Shown here: piece by piece, positions 17,313-25,915 of the stretch
Layout: every line of letters begins with the position of its first letter
How positions within the stretch are numbered: the first letter of the stretch is position 1
From: Duganella flavida
Lineage (GTDB): Bacteria; Pseudomonadota; Gammaproteobacteria; Burkholderiales; Burkholderiaceae_D
Direction of reading: 5' to 3'
Length of the DNA stretch: 64,000 bases
Assembly (NCBI RefSeq): GCF_009857445.1
Contig: NZ_WWCN01000007.1
Coordinates: 186,001-250,000 of the forward strand
Program-made: the position numbers and the translations under genes
The notes under the pieces: model-generated
The model's database searches: none
What the model saw: only the letters and a program-made list of their open reading frames with translations
What the model was told of the DNA's origin: nothing

Positions 17313-19217
17313 TCAGCCTCCAAGCAGTGCCGACGAAATACGGAAGGTCAGGAACGACGCCGTGTACGCCAGCGCAAACATATAGCCAGCCATCAGCAGC
17401 GCGTAGCGCGTGCCGCCGGTCTCGCGGCGCACCACAGACAAGGTCGACATGCACTGCGGCGCAAACACATACCACGCCAGCAGCGACAAGGCGGTCGGCA
17501 AAGTCCACGACGCAGCGATGATAGGTTCCAGAGACTGCGCCAGTTCCTCGCCGCTCTGCGACAGCGCATACACCGTGCCCAGCGCACCTACCGCCACTTC
17601 ACGCGCGGCCAGGCCCGGCACCAACGCGATGCAGATCTGCCAGTTGAAGCCGATCGGCGCAAAAATGTATTCCAGGCCGCGGCCTAGGATGCCGGCCAGG
17701 CTGTAGTAAATCGGCGGATGGGTCGCGCCTTCCGGTGCGCCCGGGAAGGAGCTCAGGAACCACAGCAGCACCATCAGCGTCAAAATAATCGTACCGACGC
17801 GCGACAGGAAGATCTTGCAACGCTCCCACAGGCCCAGCGCCAGGTTCTGCATGTGCGGCCAGTGGTAGGCCGGCAGTTCCAGCATCAGCGGCTGCTTCTG
17901 GTTGGCGCCCAGCGCGCGCTTGAAGAAGTACGCCACCGCCATCGCCGAGAAGATGCCAGCGAAGTACAGCGCAAACAGCACCAGCCCTTGCAGGCTCAGG
18001 AAGCCATACACTTCACGCTCCGGAATGAAGGCCGCAATAATCAGCGCATACACCGGCAGGCGCGCCGAGCACGTCATCAGCGGCGCAATCATGATGGTCA
18101 CCAGACGGTCGCGCGGATTTTGAATGGTGCGCGCTGCCATCACGCCCGGAATCGCGCAAGCAAAGCTGGACAGCAGCGGAATGAAGGCGCGGCCCGACAA
18201 GCCCACGCCACCCATCAAACGATCCAGCAGGAAGGCCGCACGCGGCAGATAGCCGCAATCTTCCAGGATCAAAATGAAGAAGAACAAAATCAGAATCTGC
18301 GGCAGGAACACCAGCACGCTGCCGGCGCCGCCAAGGATACCTTCCACCAGCAGGCTGCGCAGGATGCCGTCTGCCATCGTCTCCTTGATCATGACGCCAA
18401 CGCCGTCCACGCCAGCCTTGATCATATCCATCGGCACATTGGCCCAGCTGAACACGGCCTGGAATACCAGGAACATCAGCACCGCCAGAATGATCGGGCC
18501 CAGCACCGGATGCAGCACGACATCATCAACCTTCTCGCTCAGGCTATCTTCATTTGCACTTGGATTGCTGACCACCAGGTCGAGGATGCGGCGCACTTCG
18601 CGCTGCGTCTCTTCCACACCGACCGCGTCAATGGCCGACAGCGGATTCGGCTGGCTCACCGGCAGCGGCCACATCATGTCCAGCGCGCGCAGCAGCGATT
18701 TCTCACCGCCGGCCTGCACCGCCACGGTTTCCACCACCGGCATGCCCAGCTCTTGCGAAAGACGGTCAGCGTCGATGCTGATGCCGCGCTTCTTGGCGAC
18801 GTCGACCATATTCAGCGCCAGCAGCATCGGCAGGCCGAGACGTTTAATTTCGAGTACCAGGCGCAGATTCAGGCGCAGGTTGGTGGCGTTGACCACGCAC
18901 ACCACCACGTCCGGCGCCGGCTCGCCCTTGCGCAGACCGGCCACCACGTCGCGCGTGATTTCCTCGTCCGGCGTGTGGGCCGACAAACTATAAGCACCCG
19001 GCAAATCCAGCACACGGAAGCCGTTGCCACCACCGGTGGTGAAGGCACCTTCCTTGCGCTCGATGGTCACACCAGCGTAGTTGGCGACCTTCTGGCGCGC
19101 GCCGGTCAGGCGATTGAACAGCGCGGTCTTGCCGCAATTCGGATTGCCCAGCAGCGCCACCATCGGCGTCCGGGTCACGGCCGGCGCCTGCGACGCCTGT
19201 TTTTCTACTGCACCCAT
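17313..19217 (-). CDS. feoB: Ferrous iron transporter FeoB
   Basis: Inner-membrane Fe(II) transporter with an N-terminal G-protein domain (634 aa). GTPase motifs are G1 GNPNCGKT (residues 24-31), G3 DLPG (71-74) and G4 NMVD. The membrane region contains the paired Gate motifs and the conserved Cys in SFACAIPG. It is shorter than E. coli FeoB (773 aa), mainly in the C-terminal part. It lies 3 nt downstream of feoA and just ahead of the Cys-rich small protein. The Fur-box-like site upstream of feoA suggests iron repression of the unit. Confidence 0.95.
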   Translation of the reverse strand: MGAVEKQASQAPAVTRTPMVALLGNPNCGKTALFNRLTGARQKVANYAGVTIERKEGAFTTGGGNGFRVLDLPGAYSLSAHTPDEEITRDVVAGLRKGEPAPDVVVCVVNATNLRLNLRLVLEIKRLGLPMLLALNMVDVAKKRGISIDADRLSQELGMPVVETVAVQAGGEKSLLRALDMMWPLPVSQPNPLSAIDAVGVEETQREVRRILDLVVSNPSANEDSLSEKVDDVVLHPVLGPIILAVLMFLVFQAVFSWANVPMDMIKAGVDGVGVMIKETMADGILRSLLVEGILGGAGSVLVFLPQILILFFFILILEDCGYLPRAAFLLDRLMGGVGLSGRAFIPLLSSFACAIPGVMAARTIQNPRDRLVTIMIAPLMTCSARLPVYALIIAAFIPEREVYGFLSLQGLVLFALYFAGIFSAMAVAYFFKRALGANQKQPLMLELPAYHWPHMQNLALGLWERCKIFLSRVGTIILTLMVLLWFLSSFPGAPEGATHPPIYYSLAGILGRGLEYIFAPIGFNWQICIALVPGLAAREVAVGALGTVYALSQSGEELAQSLEPIIAASWTLPTALSLLAWYVFAPQCMSTLSVVRRETGGTRYALLMAGYMFALAYTASFLTFRISSALLGG

Positions 19218-19220
19218 TAT

Positions 19221-19487
19221 TTATTCCGGTTGTATCGATACCAGCGCAGCTTCAAAGCGACGCAATGCAAAAGTGGAGCTGCCGACCTTGATCGCCAACG
19301 GTTCGCCGCCCGGCATGCCGCGTTTCAGCAGGCGGATTTTCTCGCCCGGCACAAAGCCCAGCTCCATCAGGCGACGCGCCAGTCCCAGCCCGGCGTCGGC
19401 AGCGTCGCCGGGCGAAACATGGACCACGGTGGCGGTGGCGCCAACCTTGAGCGTATCGAGCGTAATGAGGGGAGCAACGTGTGTCAT
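19221..19487 (-). CDS. feoA: Ferrous iron transport protein FeoA
   Basis: Small SH3-like cytosolic protein (88 aa) that interacts with FeoB. The family pattern RRLMELGFVPGEKIRLLKRGMPGG followed by LAIKVG is present (quoted in parts of the segment at residues 38-66). I use the ATG at 19487; the in-frame ATG at 19520 would add 11 residues not typical of the family. It is the first gene of the feoA-feoB-Cys-rich unit, divergent from bfd. Confidence 0.93.
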   Translation of the reverse strand: MTHVAPLITLDTLKVGATATVVHVSPGDAADAGLGLARRLMELGFVPGEKIRLLKRGMPGGEPLAIKVGSSTFALRRFEAALVSIQPE

Positions 19488-19530
19488 GACTAATTTCCGG
19501 CCGGAATTTGATACTAGCATTATAAACGGT

Positions 19531-19549
19531 AATGCGAATGACTTCTATT
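19531..19549. promoter_or_regulatory. Weak Fur-box-like palindrome upstream of feoA
   Basis: AATGCGAAT-G-ACTTCTATT is a 9-1-9 arrangement that matches the Fur consensus AATGATAATnATTATCATT at 12 of 18 arm positions, 44 nt upstream of the feoA start. Alone this would be marginal, but the context (feoAB) and the stronger site at 19589-19607 support it. Confidence 0.5.
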
Positions 19550-19588
19550 TAGCTTGCATACTGCTGAACTTTAGGGCAGTATACGATT

Positions 19589-19607
19589 AATGATAATGAT
19601 TCGCATT
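19589..19607. promoter_or_regulatory. Fur box in the feoA-bfd intergenic region
   Basis: AATGATAAT-G-ATTCGCATT, a 9-1-9 inverted repeat whose arms agree at 7 of 9 positions and whose left arm is identical to the Fur consensus. It lies 68 nt before bfd and about 100 nt before feoA, so Fur could repress both directions when iron is replete. Confidence 0.75.
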
Positions 19608-19675
19608 AAGTTACTAGCAATCATGTCAGGAAGAACTTAATCCAGACTTATTCAGCCTAGCCAGAAGGTGCATCA

Positions 19676-19897
19676 ATGATTGTTTGTGTTTGCAACAACA
19701 TCTCAGATCGCGAAATCCGTCAAGCCATGGACTTGGGTATCACGTCGATGGACGAATTGCGTGACGCGCTGGGTGTAGCCACCTGCTGCGGCCAATGCTT
19801 CTCCTGCGCCGAAGAGATCCTCACCGAACACCTGGCCGTGCAAGCCGCTGCCGAACTCAAAGAAACCGTGCTGAAACGCCCGGCCTTCGCCAACTAA
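19676..19897 (+). CDS. bfd: Bacterioferritin-associated ferredoxin Bfd
   Basis: Small [2Fe-2S] protein (73 aa) that reduces the haem of bacterioferritin to release stored iron. Cluster ligands fit C4, C6, C38 and C41 (CVCN and CCGQC); two further cysteines, C37 and C44, flank them. It is followed without any gap by tonB (TAA then ATG). The Fur box upstream and the bfr gene 1.4 kb away fit an iron-starvation mobilisation role. Confidence 0.93.
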   Translation: MIVCVCNNISDREIRQAMDLGITSMDELRDALGVATCCGQCFSCAEEILTEHLAVQAAAELKETVLKRPAFAN

Positions 19898-20602
19898 ATG
19901 AATACCATGACCTACAACCGGACGGCGTCGCTGTCCGGCGACGATACCGGCTTGGCGCTGGAACTCAAGCGCCGCAGCCGCAAGCTGGCGCCAATGGCAG
20001 CCATCGTTGTAGGTCACGTGGTAGTGTTTTATCTCGCCTATTCCGGCATGCTGCGCAATGTGACGCATGCCATCCTGCCGCAAGTAGTGAATGTCACCTT
20101 CGTCGCCGCGCCCGAGCCGCTGAAAGCGCCGCCGCCGCCGAAAACCGTGCCGCTGGTGCAGCCGAAGCAAAGCTTCGTGCCGCCGCTGCCGGTGGTGAAT
20201 ATCGTGCAGACTGAACCGACCATCACCCTGCCGCCGCCGCAACCGCGCCCGAGTGAGCCGACCACGGCCACGGCCGCGCCAGTGGCGCACGCCGCACCGC
20301 CGGCGCCGGCACAACCGGCCGCACCGAAAACTGTCTCGGGGGTGGAATACATCCGCGCGCCGAAGCCAGTCTATCCGAGCATTTCGCGCCGCATGGGCGA
20401 AACCGGCGTGGTCATGCTGCAGGTGCTGATCAATGAAAAGGGCTTGCCGGAGCAAGTCACCGTGCATACCTCATCCGGCTCCACCAATCTCGATGAATCC
20501 GGCCGCCAGTCCGTGCTGCGCGCGCTGTTCAAGCCGCACATGGAAGATGGCAAGGCCATCCCCGTGTACACGCTGGTACCGATCAACTTCCAGCTCGGCT
20601 AA
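19898..20602 (+). CDS. tonB: Energy transducer TonB
   Basis: Periplasm-spanning protein (234 aa) transmitting proton-motive force from ExbBD to TonB-dependent receptors. It has one N-terminal membrane anchor (about residues 31-50, SSGM region after a basic stretch), a Pro/Ala-rich spacer (about 68-150, including APPPPKTVPL), and a C-terminal TonB domain beginning at VEYIRAPKPVYP. The ATG follows the bfd stop directly, so it is probably cotranscribed and iron regulated. exbB/exbD are not in the window. The two TonB-dependent receptors in this window could be clients. Confidence 0.9.
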   Translation: MNTMTYNRTASLSGDDTGLALELKRRSRKLAPMAAIVVGHVVVFYLAYSGMLRNVTHAILPQVVNVTFVAAPEPLKAPPPPKTVPLVQPKQSFVPPLPVVNIVQTEPTITLPPPQPRPSEPTTATAAPVAHAAPPAPAQPAAPKTVSGVEYIRAPKPVYPSISRRMGETGVVMLQVLINEKGLPEQVTVHTSSGSTNLDESGRQSVLRALFKPHMEDGKAIPVYTLVPINFQLG

Positions 20603-20609
20603 CAATCCA

Positions 20610-21125
20610 CTACAGATCGAGCCTGCCTTCGATGGAGTCATCCATCGTCTTGCCGATGACGGCGCCGATCAGCATCTTCACGCTGGCCACGGCCTTGCCG
20701 TGTTTGGTATCCCAATAGTAGCCATAGGTCGGCGCAAACTTGATCAGCGTGATGCGCGGATCCTCTTCGCCTTCGTTAAACCAGGTCTTCATCGTAAAGC
20801 TCCACAGCTCCTTGAGCTTGAGCGGATCGCGCGTCACCGTCGCGATGCCTTCGAGGTGCATGAAGTCGGCATGCGACGAGCCCTGGAAGTACAGCGTGGC
20901 TGACGGATCGGCCGCCAACTCGATATTTTTCTGACTGTCGCTGGCGGAGATAAACCAGACATTACCCAACTCATCGACCTGCAGTGCCGTCATCGGCCGA
21001 GAGTCGCCGGGGCCACCACTGGCGTCACTGGTACAAAAAAAGCAGCCGGGGGTGCTTTCGACGAAATCGTGAATTTTGCGCACGGCGTCTTCGCCGATTA
21101 AATCCTGATGGTGTATGGCATCCAT
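20610..21125 (-). CDS. Pyridoxamine 5'-phosphate oxidase family protein (general stress protein type)
   Basis: Split-barrel flavin-binding-fold protein (171 aa), like the general stress protein 26 group. A histidine-rich N-terminus (AIHHQDL) precedes the barrel with MTALQVDELGNVWFIS and a strand GIATVTRDP. AGGAGG is 5 nt before the ATG. It is convergent with tonB and divergent from bfr, sharing the upstream region that contains a Fur box. Flavin or haem binding cannot be decided from sequence. Confidence 0.8.
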   Translation of the reverse strand: MDAIHHQDLIGEDAVRKIHDFVESTPGCFFCTSDASGGPGDSRPMTALQVDELGNVWFISASDSQKNIELAADPSATLYFQGSSHADFMHLEGIATVTRDPLKLKELWSFTMKTWFNEGEEDPRITLIKFAPTYGYYWDTKHGKAVASVKMLIGAVIGKTMDDSIEGRLDL

Positions 21126-21196
21126 GTAGTCCTCCTGAGTGAAGCCTCATAGTAGCGACGCGGACGCTAACGCACAGTGGGTTGCCACACATTGCG

Positions 21197-21215
21197 AATG
21201 CTAATAATTTTCATT
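21197..21215. promoter_or_regulatory. Fur box upstream of bacterioferritin
   Basis: AATGCTAAT-A-ATTTTCATT matches the Fur consensus AATGATAATnATTATCATT at 16 of 18 arm positions, the best of the three sites in this block. It lies 128 nt before bfr and 72 nt before the divergent oxidase-like gene. Confidence 0.75.
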
Positions 21216-21342
21216 TGTTCCAATGTTTTCAGGCCGGGGATATTGGTACACTTTGGCGGCCATTCCTTGGCAATCGCTACACGTTGGCAGTCTGTTCATG
21301 GCAAAATAACGGCATTCCCGCAACCATTTTAGAAAGCCTCCC

Positions 21343-21816
21343 ATGAAGGGCGACCAAGAAGTCATCCGCTTGCTGAACGCACAGCTGACCAACGAACTTA
21401 CCGCGATCAACCAGTACTTCCTGCATGCACGCATGTACAAGCACTGGGGCCTGGAGAAAATCGCCAAGAAAGAATACGAAGAATCGATCGGCGAAATGAA
21501 GCACGCCGACAAACTGATCGACCGCATCCTGATGCTGGACGGCCTGCCTAACCTGCAAGCCATGCACAAGATCATGATCGGCGAGAACACCGAAGAGATG
21601 ATCAACTGCGACCTGAAGCTGGAAAAGGGCGCACAGATCACTGTCAAGGAAGGCATCGCTGCCGCCGAGAAGGCCGCCGACTACGTGTCGCGCGACCTGC
21701 TGCTGATGATTTTGGAAGACACCGAAGAACACATCGACTGGCTGGAAACGCAGCTGGACCTGATCAGCAAGATCGGCATCCAGAACTACCTGCAAAGCCA
21801 GATCAACGAAGAGTAA
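21343..21816 (+). CDS. bfr: Bacterioferritin
   Basis: Haem-containing 24-mer iron store (157 aa, standard length). Haem ligand Met52 is present (IGEMKHAD), with ferroxidase residues E18, E51, H54, E94 and H130. The sixth ferroxidase ligand, Glu127 in E. coli, aligns with Thr127 here (EDTEEHIDW), although Glu128 and Glu129 follow. A Fur box lies upstream and a bidirectional hairpin terminator directly after the gene. The nearby bfd encodes its reducing partner. Confidence 0.95.
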   Translation: MKGDQEVIRLLNAQLTNELTAINQYFLHARMYKHWGLEKIAKKEYEESIGEMKHADKLIDRILMLDGLPNLQAMHKIMIGENTEEMINCDLKLEKGAQITVKEGIAAAEKAADYVSRDLLLMILEDTEEHIDWLETQLDLISKIGIQNYLQSQINEE

Positions 21817-21825
21817 TAAACGAAG

Positions 21826-21857
21826 ACGCCAGCCAATTTACGCTGGCGTTTTTTTTA
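21826..21857. terminator. Terminator hairpin shared by bfr and the convergent MFS gene
   Basis: ACGCCAGC (21826-21833) pairs perfectly with GCTGGCGT (21842-21849) around an 8-nt loop, followed by an eight-T run (21849-21856) on the plus strand. The stop codon of the convergent sugar permease (21838-21840) lies in the loop, so the last three codons of that gene form part of the stem. Confidence 0.85.
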
Positions 21858-23139
21858 TCCTTACTTTAAACACGGCCACTGCGCCGCACAGCATCAACAC
21901 GCCGGCCAGGCGGATCACATTCTCCGGATTGCCACCCAGCAGGCTGCGGTAGTACAGCGGCAGCGTGAAAATCTGGATGATCATCGGGATCACGATGAAC
22001 ATATTGAAGATGCCCATGTAGACGCCGGTGCGCTCCGGCGGAATACAGCCCGCCAGCATCACATACGGATTGCCCATGATGCTGGCCCACGCCAGCCCGA
22101 TGCCCACCATCGGCACAAACAACAGCGCCGGTGTATGAATCTGCGGGATGCTCAGCATCGCCACACCAGCCAGCGCAAGGCAAACGCTGTGCATGATCTT
22201 CGGCCCATAGCGCCGCGTGAACGGTACCAGCGCCAGCGCGCCAACAAACGCGATGAAGTTGTAAAACGCGCCCACCTGCCCGGCCAGCAAACCGGCATCG
22301 CGGAAACCCTCTGAGGCCTGGTCGGTAGTGCCATAAATCGTGGTCGACAAGGACAGCATGATGTACTGCCAATAGCAGAACATCGCATACCACTGGAACA
22401 GCTTGACCCACGCCAGCTGGCGCATGGTGTGCGGCATCTCGCGCACCGCGCTCACAATGTCGCCGATTGCATGACGCCAGCCGGCCGGTTTGGCGCGCAT
22501 GGCTTGCAGCTCGCTCTCGCTTAGCGGATTTTCCTTGGTCGTCTTCAACGTCCACAGCACGGAGCTAATCGAAAACACTGCACCGATCATGAACGCAACG
22601 ATGACGATGTGCGGAATGTGGCTGCTGTTGACGGCATCCTTGTTCATGCCCAGCCAGACCAACAGCGACGGCGTTAAATAAGCCAGCGTTTGTCCGAGTC
22701 CGGTGAAAGCGCTTTGCGTCAGGAAGCCAATCGAATGCTGCTCCGGTTGCAGCTTGTCGCTGACGAAGGCGCGGTACGGCTCCATCGTCACGTTGTTGGC
22801 TGCGTCCAGTATCCACAGCAGGCTGGCCGCCATCCACAGCGTGGGGCTGAACGGCATCGCCAGCAAACCAAGGCTGCACAGGATGGCGCCGATCAGGAAG
22901 TAAGGCGTGCGCCGCCCCCAGCGTGTGACAGTGCGGTCGCTCATGGCGCCGATCAGCGGCTGCACCAGCAGGCCTGTCATCGGGCCGGCCAGCCAGAGAT
23001 ACGGCAGGCTGGCTTCATCGGCACCGAGGTATTTGTAGATGGGGCTCATGCTGCTTTGCTGCAGGCCGAAACTGAACTGGATGCCGAAGAATCCAATGTT
23101 CATGTTCACGATCTGCCAGAACGACAGGCGCGCCTTCAT
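21838..23139 (-). CDS. suxC: MFS sugar permease (sucrose transporter, SuxC-like)
   Basis: Twelve-helix major-facilitator permease (433 aa) of the glycoside-cation symporter/SLC45-like group, with GAMSDRTVTRWGRRTPYF as the loop 2-3 signature. I start it at the ATG at 23139, which overlaps the fructokinase stop by ATGA; the longer start at 23265 lies inside that gene. As the last gene of a unit with receptor, amylosucrase and fructokinase it most likely imports sucrose across the inner membrane, as SuxC does in Xanthomonas. The 3' end is embedded in the bfr terminator. Confidence 0.82.
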   Translation of the reverse strand: MKARLSFWQIVNMNIGFFGIQFSFGLQQSSMSPIYKYLGADEASLPYLWLAGPMTGLLVQPLIGAMSDRTVTRWGRRTPYFLIGAILCSLGLLAMPFSPTLWMAASLLWILDAANNVTMEPYRAFVSDKLQPEQHSIGFLTQSAFTGLGQTLAYLTPSLLVWLGMNKDAVNSSHIPHIVIVAFMIGAVFSISSVLWTLKTTKENPLSESELQAMRAKPAGWRHAIGDIVSAVREMPHTMRQLAWVKLFQWYAMFCYWQYIMLSLSTTIYGTTDQASEGFRDAGLLAGQVGAFYNFIAFVGALALVPFTRRYGPKIMHSVCLALAGVAMLSIPQIHTPALLFVPMVGIGLAWASIMGNPYVMLAGCIPPERTGVYMGIFNMFIVIPMIIQIFTLPLYYRSLLGGNPENVIRLAGVLMLCGAVAVFKVRIKKTPA

Positions 23140-24050
23140 GACACGGCTCCCCAGCTTTTTATCCAAGGCGTGTAGAAGCTGATATCGGCCGGCACCGCGC
23201 CGGAGATACCGCAGATAGCACCGGCAAACGCATTCGCACGCGCCATCGTCAGCGGCAGCGGCCAACCTTGCGATTGCCCGAACAGAAACACCGCAGAGAA
23301 GGCATCGCCCGCACCGACGGTATCGACGATGTGCTCAGGCGCGTGGCTATCGTGGTTGGCAATCACCTCGCCCTCCGCACTGAAATACATCGCCCCGCGC
23401 TCGCCCAGCGTGACGATCAGGCCTTGCAGGCCGAAGGTGCGCATCAGCGTTTGGCAAGCGTCCTGCATGTCGGCTGGCTCGGTATGGGTGTACCAGCGGA
23501 ACAGGTCTTTCAGCTCATCCTCATTGACCTTGACGATGTCGGCCAGCTTGAGCGACTCGTGTGCGATGCGCTCGGTGACCTGGCCTTCGCGCACATTCAG
23601 GTCGAGATAGCGCTGGGCGTTGCTGGCTTCCAGCATGGTCCGCAGCGTGCCGCGCGATTGCTCATGGCGTTGCGCCATCGTACCGAAGTAGATGACCTGT
23701 GGCTGCGCTGCCGCCAACGCCGCCAGTGCCGGCGCGGTCTCCACGTAGTCGTAGGCCTGGTCCGGCAGGATGATGAAGCGGTGGCCGTCCGCATTACGTT
23801 CGACCACCACGCAGCCGGTGGCTTCGCGCTCATCGACCTGCAACGCCGCTTCGCTCATGCCGAAGCGCGTGAACTCGTCGCAAATGCGCGCGCCGTTCTT
23901 GTCCGCACCGATGCGTGTGACCATCAGCGTGGCGACGCCGAACGCCGCCAGGTTGCGCGCCACATTGAACGGCGCACCGCCCACCACCTGCTCGGTGATG
24001 AAATCGTCCACCAGTGCCTCGCCGAAGACGGCGATGGTTTGTTTGCTCAT
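23136..24050 (-). CDS. PfkB-family fructokinase
   Basis: Ribokinase-family carbohydrate kinase (304 aa). N-terminal sugar-binding motif VVGGAPFNVARNLAAFG and the C-terminal catalytic DTVGAGDAFSAVF with the Asp base are intact. ATGA overlaps link it to amylosucrase upstream and the permease downstream. In this context it should phosphorylate the fructose released when amylosucrase uses sucrose. This kinase is an addition relative to the four-gene sux locus I know from Xanthomonas. Confidence 0.87.
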   Translation of the reverse strand: MSKQTIAVFGEALVDDFITEQVVGGAPFNVARNLAAFGVATLMVTRIGADKNGARICDEFTRFGMSEAALQVDEREATGCVVVERNADGHRFIILPDQAYDYVETAPALAALAAAQPQVIYFGTMAQRHEQSRGTLRTMLEASNAQRYLDLNVREGQVTERIAHESLKLADIVKVNEDELKDLFRWYTHTEPADMQDACQTLMRTFGLQGLIVTLGERGAMYFSAEGEVIANHDSHAPEHIVDTVGAGDAFSAVFLFGQSQGWPLPLTMARANAFAGAICGISGAVPADISFYTPWIKSWGAVS

Positions 24051-25915
24051 TCTGCCGCTCCACGTTCCAGCCAGTGCATCGCATACGGCGCCAGCGTCAC
24101 CGCGCCTGCCAGTATGTTCCCATCCATGCAGTCGATCCAGCGGCCTTGCAGCGCATAGCTTTGCGGCTGGCCAGAGAAGTTCATCAAGGCGAGGAAACGC
24201 TCGCCGCGCGCCAGCGCCAGCATGCCGTCCGGCGCATCGGCCAACAGCGTGCGTGGTGCGTTGGCGGCCAATTCATCATGCAGGCGGCGTGCGCGCACCA
24301 TGCGGATCAGCGACTGATACATCTTGCCCGCGCTAGTGCCAGCGTAGTCCCGGCCCTTCCAGCGCGAACGATCGAATACGGGCCGCTGCAGCCAGCGGCT
24401 ATCCATTGCGTGCTGTGGACGATGCAGGTAGCTCTCGTCGTTTTCCATCGCCAGTTCATCACCCATGTACAGCACCGGCAGCGCGCCAAAGCTCAAGGCC
24501 AGGCCATGCAGCAGTTGCAGGCGGCGCATGGCCAGTTCGCGTTCTTCATCGTTGTGCGCGGTTTGCAGGCCGACCAGCGATGCAGCCATGCCGTTACTGC
24601 CATGCGCTGCATTTGGATCGGTACTCTGGAACGATGCGCCGGCGGCGTAGCTGTTTTCTGCGCCGGTGTAGAAGCGGGCCGCGCGCGCGAGGCGTGCGTT
24701 GGCGTCATGCCCTCCGGCTGCGGCTTCGGCACGCAACACGTTCCAGCCGATGTCGTCGTGGCAGCGCACGTAACTGAGCCACGTGGCGGCTTGCGGCAGT
24801 TCGGGTGTGTTGCGGATCACTTCACGCAATGCGCTCGTGCCCTCCTCGGACAAGGCCAGCCAGCCAGCGGCCATCAGGCTGCTGTGATAGGCGATGTGGC
24901 ATTCGCGCGCATCCGCGCTGCCAAGGTAGGCCGGCAGCTCGCGTGTCGGCACGATGGCTTCAGCTTTTAGCAGTACGCCCGGCGCCACGATATCGACAAT
25001 CGCGCGCAAGGCTTGCAGGATCTGGTGCGCCTCCGGCTGGTTCATGCTGTTGGTGCCTTCGCGCTTCCACAGGAAGGCTGTGGAATCCAGGCGGAATACT
25101 TCGATGCCGCGATTCGCCAGTCGCAGCAAGGCTGCCGCCATTTCGGCGAACACCGCCGGGTTGGCGTAGTTCAGATCCCACTGGTACGGATAGAAGGTGC
25201 TCCACACCCAGCCGCCCATCGCTTGCACGTGCGTGAAATTGCCCGGTGCGACTTGCGGGAACACCTGCCCCAGCGTGGCCTCGTAGCGGTCCGGCATGGT
25301 GCGGTCGGGGAAGGTGAGGAACATGGCACGCGCAGCAGCGTCGCCATTCTTCGCGGCGACGGCCCACGCATGATCGTCCGCCACGTGATTCAAAATGAAG
25401 TCCGAGCACAAACTGATGCGGGCTGCGCGCAGCTGCGTGGTCAGCGCATCCAGATCAGCGTTGGTGCCCAGCGCCGGTTCAACGTCGTCAAAACTGGAGA
25501 CGGCAAAACCGCCATCGTTCTCGCCTGCGCGCGCGCGCAAGAACGGCAGCAGGTGCAGGTAGCTGACGCCCATCTCCTGCAAATACGAGATGCGCTCCGC
25601 TACGCCATTCAGATCGCCGCCGAAGTTTTGCACATACGCGCAGTAACCCAGCATACGCTGGCTGAGGAACCAGTCCGGCTGCGCGGCGCGCTGCTCATCC
25701 AGCGCCCGCAATTCCGCCGGACGCGCCGAGTACAGCGCGCCCAGTGATGCCATCAACTCGCCCAGCCAAGCGTCGAAGTCCGCGTGCTCGCCATACAGGC
25801 CGGCCAGCAGCCGGCGCAGCACCGGCTCGTAGACGGCCAGGCGCTGCGCGGCTTGCGGCCGCAAGGCATTGGGCAGGACCGCAAGCATGCGGTCCGACAT
25901 TTCTTTAGAAGGCAT
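24047..25915 (-). CDS. suxB: Amylosucrase / sucrose-cleaving GH13 enzyme
   Basis: GH13 subfamily 4 enzyme (622 aa; Neisseria amylosucrase is 636) that splits sucrose, transferring glucosyl units to glucan or water. The helical N-terminal domain is followed by a (beta/alpha)8 barrel with DFILNHVADDH, nucleophile Asp in VFRLDSTAFLWK, acid/base Glu in LLKAEAIVP and a downstream HDDIGW. No signal peptide, so cytosolic. The first ATG (25915) overlaps the receptor stop by 11 nt; a second ATG at 25900 is also possible and neither has a strong ribosome binding site. Hydrolase versus polymerase balance cannot be judged. Confidence 0.88.
   Translation of the reverse strand: MPSKEMSDRMLAVLPNALRPQAAQRLAVYEPVLRRLLAGLYGEHADFDAWLGELMASLGALYSARPAELRALDEQRAAQPDWFLSQRMLGYCAYVQNFGGDLNGVAERISYLQEMGVSYLHLLPFLRARAGENDGGFAVSSFDDVEPALGTNADLDALTTQLRAARISLCSDFILNHVADDHAWAVAAKNGDAAARAMFLTFPDRTMPDRYEATLGQVFPQVAPGNFTHVQAMGGWVWSTFYPYQWDLNYANPAVFAEMAAALLRLANRGIEVFRLDSTAFLWKREGTNSMNQPEAHQILQALRAIVDIVAPGVLLKAEAIVPTRELPAYLGSADARECHIAYHSSLMAAGWLALSEEGTSALREVIRNTPELPQAATWLSYVRCHDDIGWNVLRAEAAAGGHDANARLARAARFYTGAENSYAAGASFQSTDPNAAHGSNGMAASLVGLQTAHNDEERELAMRRLQLLHGLALSFGALPVLYMGDELAMENDESYLHRPQHAMDSRWLQRPVFDRSRWKGRDYAGTSAGKMYQSLIRMVRARRLHDELAANAPRTLLADAPDGMLALARGERFLALMNFSGQPQSYALQGRWIDCMDGNILAGAVTLAPYAMHWLERGAAE

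Noticed and set aside
17718..19493. Long open frame (591 codons) on the plus strand opposite feoB
   Set aside because: Composition is His/Gln/Arg-rich without any known fold, and it is fully antisense to a well-recognised FeoB; an artefact of high GC.
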